Source: Cryobacterium levicorallinum
Lineage (GTDB): Bacteria > Actinomycetota > Actinomycetes > Actinomycetales > Microbacteriaceae
Direction: 5' to 3'
DNA length: 64,000 bases
NCBI RefSeq assembly: GCF_004402405.1
Contig: NZ_SOFE01000014.1
Location: 62,001 to 126,000, forward strand
Shown: positions 54,048 through 60,571 of the stretch, piece by piece
Layout: each line of letters begins with the position of its first letter
Numbering within the stretch: the stretch's first letter is position 1
Made by a program: the position numbers and the translations under genes
Notes under the pieces: generated by a model
What the model was told of the DNA's origin: nothing
What the model saw: the letters and a program-made list of their open reading frames with translations, nothing else
The model's database searches: none

Positions 54048-54839
54048 ATGCTGCTCATTCAGAACATCACCAAGACCTTCTTTCCCGGCACAATCAACGA
54101 ACGCGTCGCCCTCAACGACGTATCACTGCAGCTGAAAACCGGTGATTTCGTCACCGTCATTGGCAGCAACGGCGCCGGCAAATCCACCCTGCTCAACATG
54201 ATCAGCGGCAAGCTGCCGATTGATTCCGGCGACCTGTCGATCGATGGCAGTTCTGTCAAGCGGATGCCCGACTACGCACGCGCCGCGTACGTCGGCCGGG
54301 TGTTCCAGGATCCCATGGCCGGCACAGCGCCCGACCTGAGCATCGAACAAAACCTTGCGCTCGCGCTGCGCCGCGGTCAGCGTCGCGGGCTCGCCTGGGG
54401 CGTCACCCACAAGCGTCGGGCGTTCTTTCGCGAGGAGTTGCTCTCGCTTGAGCTCGGCCTCGAAAATCGGCTCAAGGCCCGGGTAGGACTGCTTTCAGGC
54501 GGCCAGCGGCAGGCGCTGTCACTGCTCATGGCGAGCTTCACTCAGCCACGCATCCTGCTGCTCGATGAGCACACCGCCGCCCTCGACCCGCAGCGGGCTG
54601 AGCTGGTCACGACGCTCACCCAGAGCATCGTCGAGAAGCACCATCTGACCACGCTCATGGTCACGCACAATATGGAACAGGCGCTGCGCCTCGGCAACCG
54701 ACTCATCATGATGCACGAGGGCCAGATCATTCTCGACGTCGACGCCGAGCGCAAGGCCACCATGACGGTGCCCGACCTGCTCGCTGAGTTCGCGAAGATC
54801 AAGGGCGCGTCCCTCGACGACCGGGCGCTGCTCGGGTAG
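54048..54839 (+). CDS. ABC transporter ATP-binding protein (TrpZ-like)
   Basis: A 263-residue importer ATPase. Walker A GSNGAGKST lies near residue 42, the signature LLSGGQRQALSLLMA near residue 149, Walker B RILLLDEHTAALDP near residue 167 (DEHTAALDP is characteristic of this subgroup) and the H-loop in TLMVTHNMEQ. GGAG lies 8 bases before the ATG. It ends the four-gene run that starts with the aminotransferase. Confidence 0.89.
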   Translation: MLLIQNITKTFFPGTINERVALNDVSLQLKTGDFVTVIGSNGAGKSTLLNMISGKLPIDSGDLSIDGSSVKRMPDYARAAYVGRVFQDPMAGTAPDLSIEQNLALALRRGQRRGLAWGVTHKRRAFFREELLSLELGLENRLKARVGLLSGGQRQALSLLMASFTQPRILLLDEHTAALDPQRAELVTTLTQSIVEKHHLTTLMVTHNMEQALRLGNRLIMMHEGQIILDVDAERKATMTVPDLLAEFAKIKGASLDDRALLG

Positions 54840-55095
54840 TCGGCGGCGGCAAGGAACGCGGGTTCGGCCCTGCGGAATTGCGCAGTCCGGGCGGCGCTTC
54901 TAGGGTCAGGGACTCAATCGCGGCTGGCTCGGCGGCGTCTGAGCCGGACAGGCGGTCTATAACGACCTTGGTGAAGAAGAGCAGGCCGTGGTCCGGTTGG
55001 ACCTCCAGCGCATCTTCACTGGCACACCATTTTGAGCGGATGCAGTCCACCAGATTGAGCACCACGCGTCACACACGAAGACGGTATGACGGGTT

Positions 55096-55109
55096 ATGAC
55101 TTGCGTCAT
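55096..55109. promoter_or_regulatory. Palindrome on the start of the mazE remnant
   Basis: ATGAC-TTGC-GTCAT overlaps the start codon of the antitoxin remnant. Antitoxins of this type often repress their own promoter by binding such palindromes, so it may be a relic autoregulatory operator. Confidence 0.4.
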
Positions 55110-55207
55110 GAAGACTGCGATCTCGGTTCCCGATGGCGATTTCGAGCGCTTCGAGCGCATCGCGGGCAAGCACGGCATGAACCGTTCGGAGTTCTATCGA
55201 CTCGGCG
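55108..55207 (+). pseudogene. MazE-like antitoxin remnant (N-terminal DNA-binding part)
   Basis: From ATG the frame reads MKTAISVPDGDFERFERIAG and then KHGMNRSEFYRLGA, a ribbon-helix-helix antitoxin start. It then runs directly into the toxin gene in a different frame. The toxin-neutralising C-terminal half is missing. The junction at about 55205 joins both genes with a frameshift. Confidence 0.72.
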
Positions 55208-55543
55208 CGCGGGGATGTCGTCTGGGTCGATTTCGGGTCGTCCCGCGGCTCCGAACCGGCGAAAGTTCGCCCTGCGGTCGTTGTTCAGGAGGACTGGCTG
55301 TTGGCCACGAACATCGCCACGGTACAGGTCGTCCCGTTGACGTCGAACACGGGACTGGAAGCATTCCCGGGGAACGTCCTGATACCCGCCGAGGCCTCCG
55401 GACTTGAGAAGGACTCCGTCGCCATTGTCTCTCAGGTCGGTCCGATCAGCCGGGAATTCCTCGACCCCTATCCCGCCGGGCATGTACCTGCGTACCTGCT
55501 CGCCGAGATCGGCGCGGGCATTCGCCTCGCACTCGGTTTATAG
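55208..55543 (+). pseudogene. MazF-type mRNA interferase lacking its start codon
   Basis: The frame reads RGDVVWVDFGSSRGSEPAKV, RPAVVVQEDWLLATN, VQVVPLTSN and onward to the normal C-terminus LAEIGAGIRLALGL: a nearly full-length MazF/PemK toxin. In this frame the nearest upstream stop is TGA at 55178-55180 and no ATG, GTG or TTG lies between it and the toxin sequence. The original start was lost in the deletion that also removed the antitoxin C-terminus. Probably untranslated. Confidence 0.75.
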
Positions 55544-55890
55544 AGCCAGAACGCCCCGCGGCAGCTAACTTAGCCGTCTGACTGAATGCCCTTCGGGCAA
55601 TTCGCCGCCGCAGAACCCAGGCTATGAGCGACCAGGGCGCGATGGCTCCGCTGCTCAACACTCCCGCTATCCGCAATCCCGGTGTCGTCAGCGTAAGTGC
55701 GAACAGGGCGCAGAGAGCGCACGGTGGTGGAGCCACGTGCTGTGGTACGGCGCCAGAGTATCCGCATTCACCCGGCGCCGTTCACAACTGCGGATACTTG
55801 TGGATCATCAGCTGAACGGTGGCACGGGAGACGAAACGAACGCAAATATGCAAGTTCTCTTGGAGTACAAACTGTTGCAAGACTTCGCTC
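55544..55890. other. Gene-free spacer between two toxin-antitoxin remnants
   Basis: No open frame here looks coding on either strand. The only structure seen is the small hairpin GCCCTTCGGGC near 55588-55598. The stretch probably is decayed sequence between the two broken loci. Confidence 0.5.
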
Positions 55891-56122
55891 ACGATACGCA
55901 CTGACCTAGAAACTGAACGGGCTCTAGCAGCGCTGACCGGTGACGGACTGTCCCGCTCGGATGGCGATCATGGAGGCTGAACGTACTCACCGCCGCGCTC
56001 GACTCCGGGCCGAGTCCGAAGCGCTCCGGAACGATCCGGAAGACGTCACCGCTTCTCGCAAACTTGCGGCCGAGCTGGACGCTTTTCGTGCGTGGCGACC
56101 TCTACCGCCTGAAGACGCCTAG
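55891..56122 (+). pseudogene. VapB/RHH-type antitoxin pseudogene (frameshift)
   Basis: TIRTDLETERALAALTGDGLSRSD is readable in one frame without a start codon; after that a one-base shift near 55960 moves the family-like sequence AIMEAERTHRRARLRAESEA and LRNDPEDVTASRKLAAEL into another frame, ending at TAG. It is the usual size for a ribbon-helix-helix antitoxin partner of PemK toxins. The 3' end overlaps the toxin start, the normal arrangement. Confidence 0.65.
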
Positions 56123-56359
56123 TGACCCTCGTGGACACGAGCAAACTGGGGCGCGGTTCGCTGTGGTCCTGCAGTCCGACGAGGTGAGGCGTCATTTCGC
56201 CCCGAGGTCGAAATCAATGGAACGAAGACCAGAGTGTTGGTCGAGCAACTGACAGCGGTCAATCAGGAAATCCGGCTGGGTGAGTTCGCCGGTCGCTTGA
56301 ATGGCTCGAAAATGCGCGCCATAGACGCGGCTCTGCAGAACCTGCTGGGTCCGGACTGA
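56088..56359 (+). pseudogene. PemK/MazF-type toxin pseudogene with internal deletion
   Basis: GTG inside the antitoxin gene starts VRGDLYRLKTPSDPRGHEQT and GARFAVVLQSDE, a PemK/MazF N-terminus. About 20 central residues are then missing and the frame changes near 56190: FRPEVEINGTKTRVLVEQLT, LGEFAGRLNGSKMRAIDAAL and a normal stop follow in another frame. The start and end are preserved while the centre is deleted, so the toxin cannot be made intact. Confidence 0.72.
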
Positions 56360-56387
56360 CCGCTAGTTGCGGGGGCGGGCCGTTCCG

Positions 56388-57158
56388 CTACGACTGGTAG
56401 CGGGCGAGAAACTCGATCGCAGCTTGTTTGAACGCCCGTGAGCTGACCGCGTTCATATGGGTACGGGCCGGCAGCCACAACACTTCGGAGCAGGCGGCGA
56501 GCGCCGCGAGCTCGGCCGTGCCGGTCGCGAGCACATCACGGTCGCCGGTCACGAAAAGAAGGGGCCGAGACGGAACGGATGCGCCCGGCTCGAACCGCTC
56601 AGCCTTGATCGCGGCGACCAGCCGCAGCAGGGCCGGGGTGTTCGCGCCCGGAGCGAGCTGCATCAGGGTCATCAGTGAGGCGGTCGACTCGTGCGCGATC
56701 GCGCTGGAATCCGACAGAAACAGGGCGGCCGCCTCGAGGTCGAAGTCGGCGAGCGGGTCCTCGGCGCTCATGCCGCCGAGCACCGCGCGATTGACCAGGT
56801 CGGGCCGCTCGGCGGCGAGTTCCCAGGCCAGGCGCGAGCCGAGCGAGTACCCGACCAGGTCGACGCCGGATGCGGGCTGGCCGACCTTGCGGGGCCGGGC
56901 GCCGGCCAGGGTGAGCACCTCGAGAACCGCCGCGCGCAGGCGGCTGGGGGCGTAGGCATCCGTCTTGAGCGGTGCCCTGCTCGCTCCGTGGCCGAGCAGA
57001 TCGATGGTAATGACGCGCCGTCCGGCGCTCACGAGGTCACGCACCCAGCCGGTCGCCTCCCAGTTGAGGGCGGTGGATGAGGCGAAGCCGTGCACGAGCA
57101 GCACCGGGGCAAGGCCCGCGTCGAGTTCGGGTTCGTGCTGGCGCCAACTGGTGAGCAT
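56388..57158 (-). CDS. Alpha/beta fold hydrolase in the 2-oxoacid dehydrogenase operon
   Basis: A 256-residue hydrolase. HGF oxyanion loop (LLVHGFASST) lies near residue 22, the nucleophile elbow GYSLGS near residue 103, an acid in TGDRDVLATG and histidine in RTHMNAVSS near the C-terminus. Its ATG lies 2 bases after the stop of the lipoyl-domain gene, so it is co-translated with the E1 alpha, E1 beta and lipoyl genes. In acetoin dehydrogenase complexes the E2 protein (AcoC) is a lipoyl domain fused to an alpha/beta hydrolase; this gene may be the separate catalytic half of such an E2. Confidence 0.82.
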   Translation of the reverse strand: MLTSWRQHEPELDAGLAPVLLVHGFASSTALNWEATGWVRDLVSAGRRVITIDLLGHGASRAPLKTDAYAPSRLRAAVLEVLTLAGARPRKVGQPASGVDLVGYSLGSRLAWELAAERPDLVNRAVLGGMSAEDPLADFDLEAAALFLSDSSAIAHESTASLMTLMQLAPGANTPALLRLVAAIKAERFEPGASVPSRPLLFVTGDRDVLATGTAELAALAACSEVLWLPARTHMNAVSSRAFKQAAIEFLARYQS

Positions 57159-57160
57159 GT

Positions 57161-57490
57161 CTAGTCCCCGTCGAGAACGACGGTGAGGCGCACGCGGCGT
57201 TTCGGCGCGGCCTCTGCCGGCACAGTGCCGACGATGCCGGCCGAGTCGTCGGCGACCGTGAAGGTGATCAGCGGAGTGTCGACGAGCACCACGTCGCCGG
57301 GCTCGCCGTGCAGGGTGAGCACGATACCGGCGATGGGTGACGGCAATTCCACCGACGACTTCGTCGTTTCAACCTCGACGAATGGCTGGTTGCGTTCGAC
57401 TTGGTCACCCACCGTGACGAGCCATTCGAGCACGGTCGCCTCGAGCAGTCCCTCACCGAGGTCGGGCAGGGGAAAAGAGATTTCAGCCAC
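57161..57490 (-). CDS. Stand-alone lipoyl-domain protein (minimal E2)
   Basis: A 109-residue protein that consists of one lipoyl domain: ISFPLPDLGEGLLEATVLEW at the start, the lipoylated lysine in VEVETTKSSVELPSP near residue 44, GEPGDVVLVDTPLITF, then a short tail ending RRVRLTVVLDGD. The E1/E3-binding domain and the acyltransferase domain of a normal E2 (~400 or more residues) are absent and the gene ends cleanly at a stop. It starts at GTG within the end of the E1 beta gene (8-base overlap) and is followed at once by the hydrolase gene. Confidence 0.85.
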   Translation of the reverse strand: MAEISFPLPDLGEGLLEATVLEWLVTVGDQVERNQPFVEVETTKSSVELPSPIAGIVLTLHGEPGDVVLVDTPLITFTVADDSAGIVGTVPAEAAPKRRVRLTVVLDGD

Positions 57491-58565
57491 GGCGGTACTC
57501 CAATACTCGCTGAACTCCAAAGAGAATTCGATCAATGTTCGGGATGTACTCGTCCTCCAGATCGCCAGACGGGTACGGCACGTCGAAGCCGGTCACGCGC
57601 TCGACCGGCGCCCGCAGCGTGTCGAAGCAGCTCTGCGAGACGAGCGCGGCGACCTCGGCACCGAGGCCAATGGTGCGCGGCCCCTCGTGCACGACGATGG
57701 CCCGACGCGTGCGTGAAACGGATGCCGCCAGCCCCGCTTCGTCGATCGGCTTCAGCCAGCGCAGATCGAGCACCTCGAGTTCGATGCCATCTTCCGCGGC
57801 TAACTCCGCCACCTGGAGGCAGCGGGAGACCATTGAGCCCCACGCGATGAGGGTCGCGTGCTTGCCCGGACGAGCGATCACCGAGCCCTCGAGGGAGGCG
57901 CGGCCGGTGAGCGGGCCATCCGTTCCCCCGGAGATGCCATCACCGACCACGTTGTCGACCAGGTTGACCCCGGCCTTGTTCCAGTAGCGCGCCTTGGGCT
58001 CCATGAAGATGACCGGGTCGGGCATCGAGACGGCGTGCTTGAGCAGGTGGTAGGCCTGCTGCGGGTTGGCCGGCGACACGACCTTGAGTCCGGGCACGTG
58101 CGCGAACAGCGATTCGAGGCTCTCACCGTGGTGTTCGGGGGCGCGGATGCCGCCAAAGCTCGGCACCCGCAGCGTCACAGGCATCGGCAGGCGTCCGCGG
58201 CTGCGATAGTTCATGCGGGCCAGCTGCGTGATGATCTGGTTGACGGCCGGGTAGGCGAAGCCGTCGAACTGCACCTCGGGGATCGGGTGAAAACCGGCCA
58301 TGGCCAGCCCAATCGCGGTGCCGAGAATGCCAGACTCTGCGAGCGGGGTGTCAAAGACCCGGTTCGCGCCGAAGCGCTGCTGCAGCCCGTCGGTGACCCG
58401 AAAGACTCCGCCGAGCACGCCGACGTCTTCGCCGAAGATGAGGGCGCGCTCATCCGTTTCGAGAATCTCACCGAGCGCCCGGTTGATGGCCTGCTGCATG
58501 GAGAGTTGCAGGAGCGGGGCCTCCCGCACGAGTTCGAGGACGGCGCCGTTCATAGACTCAGACAT
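57483..58565 (-). CDS. 2-oxoacid dehydrogenase E1 component, beta subunit
   Basis: A 360-residue thiamin-diphosphate enzyme subunit. It has FGEDVGVLGGVFRVTDGLQ near residue 45, FDTPLAESGILGTAIGLAMAG near 72, AVNQIITQLARM and RVPSFGGIRAPEHHGESLE, typical of branched-chain 2-oxoacid (or pyruvate/acetoin) dehydrogenase E1 beta. The ATG overlaps the E1 alpha gene by 8 bases. The upstream E1 alpha and divergent Lrp regulator favour branched-chain 2-oxoacid oxidation; acetoin cleavage is the main alternative given the AcoC-like downstream pair. Confidence 0.88.
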   Translation of the reverse strand: MSESMNGAVLELVREAPLLQLSMQQAINRALGEILETDERALIFGEDVGVLGGVFRVTDGLQQRFGANRVFDTPLAESGILGTAIGLAMAGFHPIPEVQFDGFAYPAVNQIITQLARMNYRSRGRLPMPVTLRVPSFGGIRAPEHHGESLESLFAHVPGLKVVSPANPQQAYHLLKHAVSMPDPVIFMEPKARYWNKAGVNLVDNVVGDGISGGTDGPLTGRASLEGSVIARPGKHATLIAWGSMVSRCLQVAELAAEDGIELEVLDLRWLKPIDEAGLAASVSRTRRAIVVHEGPRTIGLGAEVAALVSQSCFDTLRAPVERVTGFDVPYPSGDLEDEYIPNIDRILFGVQRVLEYRRG

Positions 58566-59682
58566 GCTCGGATTCCTCTCTCCACTGGCGCGCCTGGGCG
58601 CCAAGCGTCGGGGTTGATTCTTGAAAAACGAAGTCGAACATTTCGCTTCCGGGCCGGCTTTCGAGGGCCACGACTCCGTCGCGAATCTCGTCGGCACGCG
58701 CCTGGGCGTCGGCGTCAGCCACGGCGAAGAAGGCAGAGTCAGCCACGTTGTCGGCCAGCAGCACCGCGCGAAACCGGTTGAGCGGATCTTCGCCACCGTC
58801 GGTTTTCTCGTCCTCGAGGGTGCGGTAGCGACCGGGGTCGTCGCTCGTGGAGTGCGGACCGCGCCGGTAGGTCATCGCCTCGACCACGACCGGGCCGAGG
58901 CCCGCGCGGGCGTGGGCGACCGCGCGTCGGGTGGCGTCCAGCACGGCGAGCACGTCGTTGCCGTCGACCTGCACGGCTGGCATGCCGTAGCCGGCAGCGC
59001 GTGCGGCCACCGAGCCGCCGGCCACCTGTTGTTCGGTCGGCACCGAGATGGCCCAGCCGTTGTTTTGCACGAAGAACACCACCGGCGCCTTCAGAATGGC
59101 GGCGAAGTTCATCGCCTCGTGCACGTCACCCTGCGAGCTCGCGCCGTCGCCGAGAAAGGCCAGGCCCACGCCGAGGCCGGTTGTTGAAACGGATGCTGCA
59201 CCGCCCGTTACCACAGCCGTCCCGTTCAGCGTCTGGCCGTTCAGGGTCTGCCCGTGCGCCCAGCCCACCGCGTGCAGAACGGATCCGCCGACAACCGCTT
59301 GAAAGGGCGCGAAGTGGGTGGCCCCGGGGTCGTAGAGCCCGCCGTGCCAGATCGCTTTGTGGGTCGACATGTACTCGACCATGTTCACGCCGACCGTGTA
59401 GGCCACGCCCATCTCACGGTAGGTCGGAAAGATGAAGTCCCGGGTCTTATCGACGCCGAAGCCGGCACCGACCTGGGCTGCCTCCTGGCCGAGCATCGGC
59501 GCGTAACCGGGAATAAGACCCTGGCGCTGCCACGCCACGGCATCGCGGTCGAGCTGACGCACGTTCGCCAGCATCCGATACAGGTCGCGCAGCTGATCCG
59601 GGGTGAGGTCGCCGACATCCGCACTCTGCATCTGCATCTGCCCTGAACGCAGGGGAAGGGTGTCGAGGGCGTGAGTCGCCAT
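58558..59682 (-). CDS. 2-oxoacid dehydrogenase E1 component, alpha subunit
   Basis: A 374-residue ThDP-dependent subunit. The ThDP motif GDG...N is GDGASSQGDVHEAMNFAAILKAPVVFFVQNN near residues 178-208, and the phosphorylation-loop-like region YRRGPHSTSDDPGRYR is near residue 268. GQEAAQVGAGFG near residue 65 and THFAPFQAVVGG are family-like. An internal direct repeat of GQTLN (two copies near residues 145-155) is encoded by an imperfect 15-base duplication. GGAG precedes the ATG. First gene of the operon, divergent from the Lrp regulator. Confidence 0.9.
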   Translation of the reverse strand: MATHALDTLPLRSGQMQMQSADVGDLTPDQLRDLYRMLANVRQLDRDAVAWQRQGLIPGYAPMLGQEAAQVGAGFGVDKTRDFIFPTYREMGVAYTVGVNMVEYMSTHKAIWHGGLYDPGATHFAPFQAVVGGSVLHAVGWAHGQTLNGQTLNGTAVVTGGAASVSTTGLGVGLAFLGDGASSQGDVHEAMNFAAILKAPVVFFVQNNGWAISVPTEQQVAGGSVAARAAGYGMPAVQVDGNDVLAVLDATRRAVAHARAGLGPVVVEAMTYRRGPHSTSDDPGRYRTLEDEKTDGGEDPLNRFRAVLLADNVADSAFFAVADADAQARADEIRDGVVALESRPGSEMFDFVFQESTPTLGAQARQWREESEHV

Positions 59683-59766
59683 GCTGGCTCCTTCTGATCG
59701 TTGACTGGGCGGGCTACCGCAAAGTTAGTGACTTTGCCGAGCGTCTGCCACAGCGACCATTTGAAG

Positions 59767-59793
59767 TGCACACTCTGTGAATAATTGTGTGCA
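59767..59793. promoter_or_regulatory. Candidate Lrp operator in the E1 alpha/Lrp intergenic region
   Basis: TGCACAC (59767-59773) and GTGTGCA (59787-59793) form perfect inverted arms around a 13-base spacer. The site lies about halfway between the two divergent start codons. Lrp-type regulators of branched-chain dehydrogenase operons bind in such shared promoters. Confidence 0.5.
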
Positions 59794-59871
59794 TTTTCAA
59801 CGAAACACCATACAGTTGGTACACCCCCGCTCGGCAACGATGCCCGACCGGACCACCGAAAGGTCACGCTC

Positions 59872-60387
59872 ATGGATGTCGACTCGCTGGATGCTCGACT
59901 CGTCACACTGTTCTGCGAGCGGCCGAAGCTCTCGGTGCTCGAGGCCTCGCGGCGGCTCAAGGTGGCCAGGGCAACCGTGCAGGCCAGGCTCGACCGGCTA
60001 ATGAGCCGCGGGGTGATCAAATCCTGGGCGCCGACCCTGAACCCGAGCGAGTTCGGCTACCCGGTCACCGCCTACTGTTCGCTCACCGTGCGGCAGGACT
60101 CTGGCCACGCGGTTGTCGTTGCGGCTCTCGCGAAGATTCCCGAGATTCTGGAGTTGCACACGGTCTCCGGCGACAGCGACATGCTCGCCCGGGTCGTCGC
60201 CCGGTCGAACGCCGACGTGCAGCGCGTGCTCGACCTCATCGTCGCCACCCAAACGGTCGTGCGCTCCTCGAGCGTGATCGTGCTGCAGACCCGCATCGAG
60301 GCGCAGGCCCTGGCCCTGCTGCAGGCCACTGCCGCCGGCACTATCTCCACTCCTGGCACGCCGGAGCCGCCCGTCGATCGTGGCTAA
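59872..60387 (+). CDS. Lrp/AsnC family transcriptional regulator
   Basis: A 171-residue Lrp-type regulator: helix-turn-helix in about residues 5-55 (KLSVLEASRRLKVARATVQARLDRL) and an effector-binding RAM domain with HTVSGDSDMLARVVARS near residue 105. AAAGG precedes the ATG. It is divergent from the E1 alpha gene, as BkdR is in characterised branched-chain operons, so it probably controls that operon in response to an amino acid. The effector is inferred. Confidence 0.87.
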   Translation: MDVDSLDARLVTLFCERPKLSVLEASRRLKVARATVQARLDRLMSRGVIKSWAPTLNPSEFGYPVTAYCSLTVRQDSGHAVVVAALAKIPEILELHTVSGDSDMLARVVARSNADVQRVLDLIVATQTVVRSSSVIVLQTRIEAQALALLQATAAGTISTPGTPEPPVDRG

Positions 60388-60475
60388 TTCAGGATAATTT
60401 CGGCGAGCGACCCCGCGGCTCCCGAACCAATGCGGCGCAACTCCCCCCGCTCAGGCAATTTCCTGAATTAGCCAC
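60380..60475. repeat. 96-base element with 15-bp perfect inverted ends
   Basis: GTGGCTAATTCAGGA (60380-60394) and TCCTGAATTAGCCAC (60461-60475) are exact reverse complements 66 bases apart. The left arm contains the stop codon of the Lrp gene (TAA at 60385-60387). It may be a long-loop terminator, or the terminal repeats of a miniature mobile element. No flanking target duplication was recognised. Confidence 0.6.
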
Positions 60476-60571
60476 CAGGCAGCTCCGTGACACACCACGC
60501 TGAGCTGAGCCACTCAGGCTCGCGTGAGAGAATAAGGGTTGGTCCCTTTTTCTTACGGAGCTCCCTCACCT

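Noticed and set aside
54799-55065. Minus-strand open frame after the TrpZ-like gene (MVLNLVDCIRSKWCASEDAL...)
   Set aside because: It has some protein-like segments but overlaps the end of the ATPase gene, has no ribosome binding site and no family I recognise. Kept as unassigned spacer.
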